Shown: positions 38,045 through 48,541 of the stretch, piece after piece | How the letters are laid out: each line of letters opens with the position of its first letter | How positions within the stretch are numbered: position 1 is the stretch's first letter | DNA from: CAVSUZ01 sp963791885 | Lineage (GTDB): Bacteria > Pseudomonadota > Alphaproteobacteria > Acetobacterales > Acetobacteraceae | Reading direction: 5' to 3' | Length of the DNA: 64,000 bases | NCBI GenBank assembly: GCA_963791885.1 | Contig: CAWBUL010000006.1 | Location: forward strand, 186,001-250,000 | Notes under the pieces: model-generated | What the model was told of the DNA's origin: nothing | The model's input: the letters and a program-made list of their open reading frames with translations, nothing else | Databases searched by the model: none | Program-made: the position numbers and the translations under genes

Positions 38045-38292
38045 ATCGAGATGATCCGTTCGGCTATGTCGTCGACCTCGCTCTCAAGCGGGTCATCGGC
38101 CTGGCCGATCGCGAGTTTCGTACGAAGAGCGCCCGTCCTGAGAACACATTGAACCGTTTGGCTGCCGAGTTCAGAAGGCAGTTTCATATTTAACCAATTC
38201 GAGGGAACAACCATCCGCGAGCGGGAAGGTCCATCCTTTTTAAGTGCCTCGACCGACGGGCCTTTCGATGCCGCTTTCAATCCCGCTGTCAT
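38041..38292 (-). CDS. 83-residue protein with truncated DUF4157 lead-in
   Basis: It starts at ATG 38290-38292, sharing bases with the ATPase stop (ATGA), and ends overlapping the next gene's TTG. The C-terminal half (LRTKLAIGQADDPLESEVDD, IAERI) matches the lead-in of the DUF4157 domain as found in the 33.2-34.6 kb protein (LRAKLAVGGLHDPQEAEADR), but the HExxH part is missing. It may be a chaperone-like spacer, a broken cargo start, or be joined to the large gene by frameshifting. The tight overlaps argue that it is translated. Confidence 0.6.
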   Translation of the reverse strand: MTAGLKAASKGPSVEALKKDGPSRSRMVVPSNWLNMKLPSELGSQTVQCVLRTGALRTKLAIGQADDPLESEVDDIAERIISI

Positions 38293-40532
38293 GCCGCCGC
38301 TGTCCTGCTTGGGGCCGCCGTCCCGCCCTCGGTCAGCAGCGCGCGATAGTGTTGGAAATCAGTCGCCGCCGGGATCTTGCCCTGCTTCAGCAGTTGTCGC
38401 GCCACCGCCTGGCACAGCCGTGCCATGTCGATTGCCGCGTCCTCGTCCGCCGCGGCGAAGGCTGCATCGAGTGCCGCCACACGGATGTCACCGCCGGCAA
38501 GCATGAACTGCCGCGCGAGAAATCCAAGGTCAACATCGTCCGCGACGGGCGCACGCTCCGGCAGCGAGGCCCGCCAGAGCCGTTCACGCAGGGCGACATC
38601 CGGCAGGGGAAAGTCGATAACGAAATGCATTCGGCGGCTGAATGCCGGATCCACATTCCGAGCCAAATTGGAGGCCAGGATCACTACGCCGTCGAACAAC
38701 TCCAGCCGCTGCAACAGAAACGCGGCCTCGATGTTTGCATAACGGTCGTGCGCGTCCTTGACTTCGCTGCGCTTGCCAAACAGCGCGTCGGCCTCATCGA
38801 AGAAGAGGATCGCGTTGCCGTCACAGGCGAGCGCGAAAACCCGGTCGAGATGCTTTTCAGTCTCGCCGATATACTTGCTGACGATAGCGGAAAGGTCGAT
38901 CCGCCACAGATCGAGTCCGGCTTCGCGTGCCAGCACACCCGCGCTCATCGACTTGCCCGTGCCGGGGCCACCGCTGAACAGCGCCGTCACGCCCGGTCCG
39001 CCTCCGAAACCCCATTCGGAGAACACGCGCTCACGGTGACGGATCGCTGCGCCGAGGCGCCGGAGTTGGCCCAAGGAGCCGGACGGTAGCACCAGATTCT
39101 CCCAGCCACATCTGAGCGGAGGCCGTTGTGCGAGGCCGCCAAGGCTGACCTCGGTCTGTCGCCGGGCCGAGGCGAGTAGTGCGTTCGTCGTGGCGGCTCC
39201 ATGCTCACCCGTCTGGAGTCCGAGGCCAAGCCGCAGGCTCGCCACCGCTGTCTCTATCTGGCGGCCCGAGAGTCGGAAGCGGTCTGCCGCGTGGCTGACC
39301 GAATCAGCACCGGCCAGGATCCCGTTCCGGTTCAAAGCGGAGGTCCACAATGCGCGCCGAGAAAGGCTGTCAGGGATCTTGAACCCGATCTCGATCATCG
39401 GAAGTTCGGCGAAGTGCGGACGCCACAACTCGTCCGCAGGGGCGGAGAGGAACACGGGTGCCCCGACCTCGCGCAACGAAGGCGCAATCGCGGGCGACGC
39501 AACGGTATCGAACTCGATCAGCAGCAGAGCGACGTAGCTGATAAGAGCGGCTGCCTCATGCGGCGCGTCCGGAATGGTGGACGCGACGCTGGCGAGATTC
39601 GAAGAATCAACGTCCGGCAACAGCAACAGTAACCCCCCGAACGGGGTGAAGCGATAAAGCGCCCCCGGGCCGGACGAGTCCTGTGAACGGGCGGGCGCCA
39701 GAATGTCGCGCGCAGCCTGGTCAGACGTGGTCGCGGCGGCCTGCGCCAGCGGGTTCGACGGAATCTCAGCCGCGACCCGGGCACCGTCGCGCCGAGCCTG
39801 CGCCATTTCGGACCAGAGGCGCGCCGCAGCAGCAAGCGTCTCGCCCATCAGCGCCGGCCTGAGCGCGAAAGCGCCCACGAAGGCCGCAAGGGCGGAGGCG
39901 CCCTCCGGCAACTCGGCCTCGGCAACGGTTTCCGCGCATGTTTCAAAATCGGCAGCCGCGCCCGCGCGCGCGAATTCGTTCAGTACCCGCTCTGCCTCGA
40001 GCATGGTCAGCGCCCGCAGGACCTGCATCCGCTTCATAGGCGTTAAACTCGCGAGCGCTTCCAGGCCAGTGCGAGGCTCGGCCAATGCCACCGTACGGAT
40101 CGCCTGGGCTGTGGACAGGAAGCGCAGCGCGTCAGTATCCCGAAGCCACCAACGCTCGAACGCACGTCCCTCCACGAGTGCCTCTAGAAGCGCCGCGACA
40201 AAGGCCGCCCGGCTTGCATAGCGAATCACGCCGTCGCCGCCGTTGAGGGATCCGCTCTCTTCCGCGCGGGACAACTCCCGCGCAATGGAACGCGCCAGCG
40301 ACGACGCAAAGTTCCGCGGCTCGCAGCTGGCCTGCTGCGTAACGTCCACCTCGATCCGCTTTATCCGCAGCACGGCATCGCCGGACCAAGCTTGCAAAGC
40401 ATCATCGAGCGCTTCGGGCAGAAAACGCCGTGCCGCATCCTTCAATCGTCCCTGGAGTTCGCCGGGCGCCGGATGATCGGCCGGCGCGAGACAGCGCAGT
40501 TCCAGGCGCCGAACGGCGACGCGGGCCGGCAT
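38289..40532 (-). CDS. AAA+ ATPase of the contractile injection system (Afp15-like)
   Basis: 747 residues from ATG 40532 with ggggag upstream; the longer frame starts inside the neighbour. The N-terminal 500 residues are helical and Ala/Arg-rich. The ATPase domain has Walker A FSGGPGTGKSMSAGVLAREA at about 520, Walker B AILFFDEADALFGKRSE at about 570, sensor VILASNLARNVD and arginine fingers PAFSRRMHFVIDFPLPD. An ATPase of this class is a constant part of eCIS loci (Afp15/Pvc15) and is thought to help assemble or load the particle in the cytoplasm. It begins four bases after the stop of the fibre gene. Confidence 0.88.
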   Translation of the reverse strand: MPARVAVRRLELRCLAPADHPAPGELQGRLKDAARRFLPEALDDALQAWSGDAVLRIKRIEVDVTQQASCEPRNFASSLARSIARELSRAEESGSLNGGDGVIRYASRAAFVAALLEALVEGRAFERWWLRDTDALRFLSTAQAIRTVALAEPRTGLEALASLTPMKRMQVLRALTMLEAERVLNEFARAGAAADFETCAETVAEAELPEGASALAAFVGAFALRPALMGETLAAAARLWSEMAQARRDGARVAAEIPSNPLAQAAATTSDQAARDILAPARSQDSSGPGALYRFTPFGGLLLLLPDVDSSNLASVASTIPDAPHEAAALISYVALLLIEFDTVASPAIAPSLREVGAPVFLSAPADELWRPHFAELPMIEIGFKIPDSLSRRALWTSALNRNGILAGADSVSHAADRFRLSGRQIETAVASLRLGLGLQTGEHGAATTNALLASARRQTEVSLGGLAQRPPLRCGWENLVLPSGSLGQLRRLGAAIRHRERVFSEWGFGGGPGVTALFSGGPGTGKSMSAGVLAREAGLDLWRIDLSAIVSKYIGETEKHLDRVFALACDGNAILFFDEADALFGKRSEVKDAHDRYANIEAAFLLQRLELFDGVVILASNLARNVDPAFSRRMHFVIDFPLPDVALRERLWRASLPERAPVADDVDLGFLARQFMLAGGDIRVAALDAAFAAADEDAAIDMARLCQAVARQLLKQGKIPAATDFQHYRALLTEGGTAAPSRTAAA

Positions 40533-41525
40533 AAACTTAGCTCCCCGGCTGCCTGTGAGAGGCTTTACTTCTTCGCGGGCGCCGTTTCTGCGGAGCCGTC
40601 TCAGAGTTTGTCTGCGATCCTGTGCTACGCCCACCGGCACCCGCATCCAACATTTGCCGGAGTTGCCGGTTCTCTCTCTCCAGCGCGTCGATGCGATCTG
40701 CGAGCTGCCGCATCGCCTCGATCACCAGCGCCTCGAAGCCCTGGGGGCCGACAAGCTTCATGTCCGTGCTGGGGTCATGATGGACCCAGCCTGGAAAAAC
40801 CTTCGCGACGTCATCGGCCAATAACCCCGCGCGCCGTCCCGGCTGGACGCGGGCCATTTCCTTATGCTGCCACTCGAACTCAATTCCGTGCAGCGCAAGC
40901 AGCTTTTCGAGCGCCCCTTCGAGCGGGCGGATATTCCGCTTCAACCTGGCGTCGGACGGGTTCAGGAAGGTGCCCCAGACGGTCAGGCTTCCGCCGACAC
41001 GCATATTCCCGGCGACATCGAGCATCGCCTGTGGTGTGGCCGTGCCGATGCCTACGTTGTCTCCGCCGTCAAACGTGACGGTGCTGCCTCCACTTTGGAT
41101 GTGCAACACGCCGTCATCCGTGTCGGATATGCGTGAACCAAGCAAAGCGAGAAAGGCGGCAGTCGTGCTGGTGACCGTGATCCCCCCGCCGATCGTCAAA
41201 CCACCCGCAACGCTTGCACTTCCCGTTTGCAGCGTGCCGGTCGTCAACGTGTCCGAGACATTCGCGTTCCCGGCAACGTCGAGTGTCGCGACGGGCGATG
41301 TCGTGTTGATCCCCACGTTATCGAAACCGTCGAAGGATACCGTCCCACCGCCGCTGCGGATACGCAGGATCCCGTCATCCTGATCGATTAGGGCGGAGCC
41401 GAGCAGACGCAGGAACGCGTTCTGGTTGTTCACCGCGATGCCGCCGCCATGCACGTCGAGCGCCGTATCCGCCTGTGGCGACTTCGTGCCGATCGCAACG
41501 TGCGTCACGACACCATCGGCGCCTA

Positions 41526-42662
41526 GTGTTCTGACTCATACGGACGATGCAGGCAATCTTTCGAGCTTGGCAAGGATTGAGGCGGTGGCTGCGGTCCAGA
41601 CGAATGGGCGTGGTTCTGCATTTCGCTCAGCGAGGTAAGTCTTAATGGCAGCCTGCAGGCTGACGAGGGAGTGGAAGCTGCCGCGCCGGATGCGTTGTCG
41701 GGTAAGAGCGGAGAAGAAGGTCTCCACCGCGTTCAGCCATGACCCGGAGGTTGGCGTGAAGTGGAAGGTCCATCGGTCATGCCGTGCCAGCCAGGCCTGT
41801 ACCTTTCGGTGCCGGTGGGTGGCGTAGTTGTCGACGACCGCATGGACCAACTTGCCAGACGGCACCTCGCGTTCGACGGCATTGAGGAAGCGGATGAACT
41901 CCTCGTGCCGGTGTCGCTGCATGCAGCGACCGATCACCGTACCCTTCAGCACGTTCAATGCGACGAACAACGTCGTCGTTCCATGGCGTTTGCAGTCGTG
42001 GGTCATGGAGCCGCAGCGGCCGGGTTTCAGCGGCAGTCCAGGCTGGGTACGGTCGAGCGCCTGGATCTGGCTCTTTTCGTCGATCGACAGCACCACCGCG
42101 TGGGCGGGCGGATCGAGATAAAGGCCGATGATATCCGCCATTTTCTCAGCGAACTGCGGATCACGGGAGCGCTTGAAGCTGCGCACGCGGTGCGGCTGGA
42201 GTTGGTGCGCCGCCCAGATGCGCTGCACCGAGCGCAGAGACATGGCGGTGGCATTTGCCATGGCTCGCCCGGTCCAATACGTGGTCCCAGGGGGCGGCTC
42301 GCCACACGTGAGCGCCACGACGTGCGCCACTTTATCGGCCGGGATCGGTCGTTTGCCGGGCTTGCGCGTCTTGTCACGCAGCAACCCGTCGGGACCTTCC
42401 TCGGCAAAACGCTGCTGCCAGCGCCACACCATGGGGCGGCTGACGCTGATCTCTTTCGCCACATGTTGCACCGGCCGACCACTGGCCGAGGCCAGAACAA
42501 CTCGGCTCGCTCGATGTATTTGCCCGCTCGGTTGCGATCCGATGCTATTGCCTTAAGCCGCTTCCTGTCTGCCGCGCTCAACAACACGCATACTGTCTGT
42601 GCCATGCTCACAGAATCGCATGGCAACCGCATGTTGTAAATCGATAGAATGCGTCAGAGCAC
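41526..42662 (-). mobile_element. IS630-family insertion sequence, copy 2
   Basis: 1137 bp flanked by TA (41524-41525, 42663-42664) in a CTAG target. The ends are gtgttctgac and gtgctctgac (one mismatch). The transposase frame at 41536-42605 has the same missing C as copy 1. Same orientation as copy 1, opposite to copy 3. Confidence 0.92.
41536..42605 (-). pseudogene. IS630-family transposase, frameshifted (copy 2)
   Basis: The DDE core is intact in a 311-residue frame (VLSIDEKSQIQALDR, VVDNYATH, GSWLNAVETFF), while the first 40 residues starting MAQTVCVLLSAADRKRL are out of frame by one base. It differs from copy 1 at a few residues (RFAEEG for RFVEEG, MTHDCKRHG for MTHDYKRHG) and in those agrees with copy 3. 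Confidence 0.85.
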
Positions 42663-43981
42663 TAGTTCGATCGTCCCGCCGCCGGGGGTGAGCAGCAACG
42701 TGCCGTTTGTGTCGCCAACCGTGGAGCCGTTGAGATACAGCGTCGCAGGCCCGCTATTGTGACCGAAATCGCCGTTGATATCGAGCGCGAGTCCGGTCGC
42801 CGGCACGGCGACCCCGATGCCGACGCGGTTGTCGGTCCCTACCGACAGCGCAGGCGGCGCCGACAGCGTTCCGGTTTGCGATGACGCCACCAGGAGACGG
42901 TTCACCGTCGCGGGGCCAGAGGGCGCTTGGCCGATGGACACATCCAGGTTCTGCGTGGTTGGGGTCGTTGCATCGGCATTGCGCCGAATGAAGAACGATC
43001 CCGCCGGCTCGCTGCCGTCCAACGCGCGGAAGCTCGCTTCTCCGCCGAACAGGCGTGCGTCGCCGATCACGCGCAAATTTCCCTCGCCCCAGACAAGCTC
43101 ATTGCCGATCAGACGAGCCGAATTATTGGGATCCGCTTGGAGGTCGGATGGTTGAACGCTGGCCTGAGCGTCCAGCGAGTCGTTGCTGATGATATTGCCT
43201 GACGAGTCAGTTTCCTGGTCAGTCATCCGGTCACGCAGACGCAGCACGCCGTCCGCCGCAAGGACGCTTTCCGCCACTGCACTGACGTATCGGCGTACCA
43301 CGCGATTCTGCACCAGCTGCGCTGCGGTCCGCGCGGTGAAGCTTCCGGGTGAGCCAGCCACGTAACTGGCAATTCCGACCGGAACCAGCCAGTTTGCATC
43401 ATCGTCCGGAAAAATCTGGTGCGGCGCGGAACCGTCGAGCACGACGGGGGCCGAGGCGTTGACGGCGATCAGCATGTTACGCGGATCCGCTACAGCCACG
43501 CCGTTCAGCACGACGCCGTCAGACCGCTGCGACGGTGACTGTGCGCCAGTGACGATCGTATAGGTCTCGGCGATACGCGTGGCGGGATCGCCCGTGCCGC
43601 AGGTCTGAAAACCCGGCACGATCATCTGCGTGTCCACGGCCCGGTATTTCAACCAAACTATTTGGTTGCCGGAGCCGAGTCCTGCGAACATGTCGGCGGT
43701 CACCGCGGCCGGCGTGATCACGACGATCGTTCGCCCGTAACCGTCCCAGGCGATGCCGGGCTCGATGTACATCTGCGTCGCGCCACTTGCGTCCGGGATC
43801 TCAATCAGCGCCAGCCCGGTGGCGATGCCCCAGGTACGGCCCGATAGCGACAGCCGGTCGGTTTCATCGCGCGCGTAGGAAACGGCAGCGTTGAGATCGT
43901 CCGCACCAATATACTGGCCATTCGTGTAACTGGGGCGCGGCGGCAGCGTATCGGACATGGCGTTCGTCCCTTATGACTGAT

Positions 43982-45892
43982 TCAGCCTGGCCCGGTTGCG
44001 GGGCCCGCGGGCGGTGCGCCGGGTCGGAGCGCATTAAGCGCGGCCTGCTGCGCTGCGACCGTCGCGTGCAGCGAATCGAGTTCCTCCCGCATTGCTGCCA
44101 GCGTCTGGTCCGTCGCTCCGAGAGCGCCCGCGGGCGAGCCGAGATGCCCCATTGCGGCGCTGACCAGCGGCCCGAGACTGCTCACGAGAGGCCGTGCAAT
44201 TTCCGCGAGAACCTTCGCATGCGGAGTCCCGACCAGCTTCTCGGCGGCTCCCTGCTGGCCCGGTGTACCGGCATTGATTGACGTCGTCAGGGCGTTCACC
44301 AGGTCCATCACACTTAGCGACTGCGGGCCAGCCGCGATGATCGCCGTTACCGCTTCCGAAATCGGATTGCTCGCGAGGTAGGAGCGCGTAGCGAAGCTGA
44401 TCGGCTGGTTGAGACCTTGTCCCCCCTCTGTGGCTGCCGCGGGCGCAGCTGCTACTCGGGCTTCCGCTGCGGGTGTCACTTTGGTCTGCTGTCCGCTGTA
44501 TCTCGCGGGACTAAACTGATTGCGCAGGTTGAATGCATTGCAGCAGACCTCCTGCAAGAAGGACCGGATAATTTGCGCGACGGGTAGCCAACCCAGCCAA
44601 TATCCAAGGGTCTTGACCGTCACGACGTGCTTGCGCAGCGGCGTCCAATCACACACGGATATAATGGTGCAGTCGCTCGCCCTCACACGGACGCTCGCCA
44701 GTGGTATCCGTGGGTCCCCCGGCGGCGGGCATGGCGGCAGCGCCGCCGAGCAGAAGCAGCCGAGCAGAAGCTCGATTATGACGAGGAGCGCCGCCTCCAG
44801 TGCCTGATACGCTTCGCTCGTGAAGGTGTTGGCATCGAGGTTCGGACTGGGACAGACAATCGCTTGTAAGCGCGCGAGCAACTGGCAATCGGTGGCGCCC
44901 TGGGTGATGACGAGTTGAATGAGGTTCTGCCGCAGGTTGCACAGAAAGTTCGCCCAGCCCTGCGGGTCTTGCGCGGGATTGCTGGATTGCGGCAATCGGC
45001 TCGCTAGAACAGCGGTTTGCAGGCCCTGAATGCAGCATGCGATCCGGGCGAACAACTCGCCCCCGATCGTGCTCGCGAGTCCTGCAATGCCGAGCACCGT
45101 CTTATCGGTGGACGTACTGGTAGCCGGCGCAGGAAACACCTCATAGCAGTAGGCCTCGCACGTCGTCGTCGGTTCGCACGTGGGAGGGGCACCGCGTCGG
45201 GGAAGATTGGTGCTGATCGGGTTGGTACTAGCAGTGACCTTCTGTCCGCAGCAGCTCCCCGCGGGTAGCATGCTACCGCACCCGCATGTCTTTGATACGG
45301 CGCCGCACGAGCAAGAACTGCTACCGCTGGCGCCGCAGCTGCATTGGGACGCGCCGGTTAGCGGCGTGATCCCGCGCGAGGGCATCTCCTGATAACGGAT
45401 CGCCAGAATCCATTCTTGCTCAAGATCCTGGCAATCAGTGGTCGCCTTATACGGCGCGCAGTTAATTTGCGTCGTTGGCGAGCATGCCTTGATCAGCTTG
45501 CAGATATCCACGGTGTCCGGAGAGCAGACGATAACGTCGCTGCCACACGGATCGATCGCGTAGCCGGCGGATACGTTCACGGTGTTTGCACACGGACTGC
45601 ACGTCACCTCCAGCCCGCACACGACGCCATGCCCCACGAGATAACGATTGTGCAGCCGGTTCTTCGCGACGATGTATTCGTCGAGCCGGTTGAGGTCCTG
45701 TTCGGTCAGCAACTGTCCGGCAAAGAAGCGCGGTCGGCAGAGGCATTCCAGGCCGCCGCATTCCGGGCACGGTTGGCAGGATGGTCCAGGCGGGAACAAG
45801 CCGGTGGTCGTAAACGTTTGCGTTCCTGCCGGCTTCGCCCAGACGGGACCCGGGCTATATCCGGTCGGCTGACTTGTGACGCCTTGCTGCAT
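43982..45892 (-). CDS. Cys-rich eCIS baseplate/fibre-associated protein with shared N-terminal module
   Basis: 636 residues, complete. After a Pro-rich start and PGPSCQPCPECGGLECLCRP comes the module RFFAGQLLTEQDLNRLDEYI, RLHNRYLVGHGVVCGLEVTC, shared with the two flanking genes. A cysteine cluster follows near residues 185-225 (SQCSCGASGSSSCSCGAVSK, TCGCGSMLPAGSCCGQK), then a helical part and a C-terminal coiled region (LDSLHATVAAQQAALNALRP). In total it has some forty cysteines, unusual for a cytoplasmically made particle. Position between the tail protein I and fibre genes suggests an external baseplate or fibre part. I know no named function. Confidence 0.75.
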   Translation of the reverse strand: MQQGVTSQPTGYSPGPVWAKPAGTQTFTTTGLFPPGPSCQPCPECGGLECLCRPRFFAGQLLTEQDLNRLDEYIVAKNRLHNRYLVGHGVVCGLEVTCSPCANTVNVSAGYAIDPCGSDVIVCSPDTVDICKLIKACSPTTQINCAPYKATTDCQDLEQEWILAIRYQEMPSRGITPLTGASQCSCGASGSSSCSCGAVSKTCGCGSMLPAGSCCGQKVTASTNPISTNLPRRGAPPTCEPTTTCEAYCYEVFPAPATSTSTDKTVLGIAGLASTIGGELFARIACCIQGLQTAVLASRLPQSSNPAQDPQGWANFLCNLRQNLIQLVITQGATDCQLLARLQAIVCPSPNLDANTFTSEAYQALEAALLVIIELLLGCFCSAALPPCPPPGDPRIPLASVRVRASDCTIISVCDWTPLRKHVVTVKTLGYWLGWLPVAQIIRSFLQEVCCNAFNLRNQFSPARYSGQQTKVTPAAEARVAAAPAAATEGGQGLNQPISFATRSYLASNPISEAVTAIIAAGPQSLSVMDLVNALTTSINAGTPGQQGAAEKLVGTPHAKVLAEIARPLVSSLGPLVSAAMGHLGSPAGALGATDQTLAAMREELDSLHATVAAQQAALNALRPGAPPAGPATGPG

Positions 45893-46448
45893 CAGACCTG
45901 CTCCGGATCAGAACTACAGATTGACCGTGAACCAGCTCTCGAAGAGCCCGCCGGCGACTCCGTCTCCGGTTTTTTGTCCGCCAGCTGGCGGTGGAGTTTG
46001 CAGCCAGGGCGGCAGATGATTGCCGTCGAGAGCCAGCGGTGGATTGCGATTATCGCGAATTAAGTCGCCGTGCACCTGTACACGCACTGTGCTGTTCTTG
46101 GAGAGCTCGAGAGCCCTGATCAGCTGGTCCGCGGTGGATGTCATGTTCACCCGGACCGCATTGCATGTTGTGCCGGTTGCGGGAGTGCCACCATCGCTGA
46201 TGTCGCACGCTGTGGTCAGGTTGATTGGTGCGAAAGTCACCGGAACCTGGCACCAGCACATCGCGCCGGCCGGATTGCTGTCGCTGTTGCCAACCTCCGC
46301 GATCAGGATCATCACCGATTGCGCATGCAGGTCGGCGCTCACCACGGGGGCACTGAAGGCAATGGTTATTTGGGTCAAAGTCTTCACGGTGACCCTTCCG
46401 TTATGCGGCCAGCTGATCGCGCAGATCCCTGTTAGATCCGTCCGCAGT

Positions 46449-46560
46449 CCTGAAGGGCCCGGCGGGCCTTGTAAGCCTGGCTGACCGGGGGGACCTGGTT
46501 GTCCCGGCGGGCCAGGTTGTCCGGGCGGTCCCGCGGGGCCCTGAGTGCCTGTGCCTCCCG
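46449..46560 (-). repeat. Collagen-like Gly-X-Y repeat coding segment
   Basis: About twelve Gly-X-Y triplets, including three tandem GPPGQP units and a GPPGPSG end. Such runs form triple helices, so the protein is predicted to be a trimer. Confidence 0.85.
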
Positions 46561-47403
46561 ACTGATCGAACAGGCATTCGAGGGCCCTGGTGATCGCCTG
46601 CGTGGAGGCGAGCACCGTGCGAACACTGTTATCGATGCGTGCGATGCCCGCAGCAGCGTCCTGCGCCGGATCGGTCGGCGGATCCTCAACGTCCTCCAGC
46701 TCGAACCCGACCCGCCACCCGGTAACGGTCGCCAGCACGATGCAGTCGGGTGTGTCGCAGTCTGGACAATGATGTCCCTGCAGTGCGCCGCGGCAGTCCG
46801 CCTCGGACAGGTGGACGATGGCAACGCCGCCCGGTTGTGTCGCGCTCCCCGTAAACGGGACAAACATTCGGAGCGCGGATGTCGTCAGCACCGAACGTCC
46901 GATCGTCGCGGGTATTGCGAACGCCGCACCAACGGCATCGGTGGCGCCGTTCGCCAGCGCCAGGAGGTTGACCGCCTGCAACGCCGCCGCGCTGATGACG
47001 ATCGCGGTCCCGCCGCCCTGCGTCACCAGTATGGATTGCGGGGCTTCCGAAAGCGTCGCGCTGGCGACCACCGTGGCGGCAGCCGGATCGACGAGACGCA
47101 GCGCTGTGTTGGGCTGATCGATGACCGCAAGCCGATCCGCACCGGTTCCACTCGAAACGAGCGCAACACCATCGGCGGAGATGCCGGCAATCGAAACTGC
47201 ACTTGCCGAAAGCGTGGTTTGGGTAAGATCCACCTTGTCCAGGGCGGCATTGCCGGTTTCACCGAGCCACGCGGTCTTCCCGTCGGAGGAGAATGTCGCG
47301 GCGCTTACCTTGTGCGTGCCGGTTCCGCTTGCCGCGGGGGTAGTGGGATCCGGAACACCCGCTGCATAGAGCCACAGGTTTCCGCTGGCGTTGGCAACAG
47401 CTA

Positions 47404-48541
47404 GTGCTCTGACGCATTCTATCGATTCACAACATGCGGTTGCCATGCGATTCTGTGAGCATGGCACAGACAGTATGCGTGTTGTTGAGCGCGGCAGACA
47501 GGAAGCGGCTTAAGGCAATAGCATCGGATCGCAACCGAGCGGGCAAATACATCGAGCAAGCCCGAGTCGTTCTGGCCTCGGCCAGTGGTCGGCCGGTGCA
47601 ACATGTGGCGAAAGAGATCAGCGTCAGCCGCCCCATGGTGTGGCGCTGGCAGCAGCGTTTTGCCGAGGAAGGTCCCGACGGGTTGCTGCGTGACAAGACG
47701 CGCAAGCCCGGCAAACGACCGATCCCGGCCGATAAAGTGGCGCACGTCGTGGCGCTCACGTGTGGCGAGCCGCCCCCTGGGACCACGTATTGGACCGGGC
47801 GAGCCATGGCAAATGCCACCGCCATGTCTCTGCGCTCGGTGCAGCGCATCTGGGCGGCGCACCAACTCCAGCCGCACCGCGTGCGCAGCTTCAAGCGCTC
47901 CCGTGATCCGCAGTTCGCTGAGAAAATGGCGGATATCATCGGCCTTTATCTCGATCCGCCCGCCCACGCGGTGGTGCTGTCGATCGACGAAAAGAGCCAG
48001 ATCCAGGCGCTCGACCGTACCCAGCCTGGACTGCCGCTGAAACCCGGCCGCTGCGGCTCCATGACCCACGACTGCAAACGCCATGGAACGACGACGTTGT
48101 TCGTCGCATTGAACGTGCTGAAGGGTACGGTGATCGGTCGCTGCATGCAGCGACACCGGCACGAGGAGTTCATCCGCTTCCTCAATGCCGTCGAACGCGA
48201 GGTGCCGTCTGGCAAGTTGGTCCATGCGGTCGTCGACAACTACGCCACCCACCGGCACCGAAAGGTACAGGCCTGGCTGGCACGCCATGACCGATGGACC
48301 TTCCACTTCACGCCAACCTCCGGGTCATGGCTGAACGCGGTGGAGACCTTCTTCTCCGCTCTTACCCGACAACGCATCCGGCGCGGCAGCTTCCACTCCC
48401 TCGTCAGCCTGCAGGCTGCCATTAAGACTTACCTCGCTGAGCGAAATGCAGAACCACGCCCATTCGTCTGGACCGCAGCCACCGCCTCAATCCTTGCCAA
48501 GCTCGAAAGATTGCCTGCATCGTCCGTATAAGTCAGAGCAC
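47404..48541 (+). mobile_element. IS630-family insertion sequence, copy 3 (full-length)
   Basis: 1138 bp, one base longer than copies 1 and 2, flanked by TA (47402-47403, 48542-48543) in a CTAG target. Inverted relative to copy 2. Confidence 0.93.
47461..48531 (+). CDS. IS630-family transposase, intact
   Basis: 356 residues from ATG 47461 (MAQTVCVLLSAADRKRLKAI); the frame is open nine codons earlier. The helix-turn-helix KEISVSRPMVWRWQQRF is followed by the DDE core with Asp in VLSIDEKSQ, Asp in VVDNYATH and Glu in NAVETFF. It is the only copy in the window whose N-terminus is in frame, so it could move all three elements in trans. Confidence 0.93.
   Translation: MAQTVCVLLSAADRKRLKAIASDRNRAGKYIEQARVVLASASGRPVQHVAKEISVSRPMVWRWQQRFAEEGPDGLLRDKTRKPGKRPIPADKVAHVVALTCGEPPPGTTYWTGRAMANATAMSLRSVQRIWAAHQLQPHRVRSFKRSRDPQFAEKMADIIGLYLDPPAHAVVLSIDEKSQIQALDRTQPGLPLKPGRCGSMTHDCKRHGTTTLFVALNVLKGTVIGRCMQRHRHEEFIRFLNAVEREVPSGKLVHAVVDNYATHRHRKVQAWLARHDRWTFHFTPTSGSWLNAVETFFSALTRQRIRRGSFHSLVSLQAAIKTYLAERNAEPRPFVWTAATASILAKLERLPASSV

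Larger units (their letters stand above)
40537..43958 (-). pseudogene. S74-type tail fibre of the injection system, split by IS630
   Basis: Removing 41526-42662 and one TA joins the halves in frame (GGTIEL then GADGVVTHVAIGT), giving 760 residues. The N-terminus has a module shared with two neighbours (YTNGQYIGADDLNAAVSYAR, then GIATGLALIE). The shaft is beta-rich with repeated DNRVGIGVAVP, DNVGINTTSP and DNVGIGTATP units. The C-terminus has a peptidase S74 chaperone domain (SDARLKRNIRPLEGALEKLL) and a coiled coil, ending in a basic tail. S74 domains trimerise phage fibres and then cleave themselves off. This is the likely receptor-binding fibre, at present inactivated. Confidence 0.88.
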
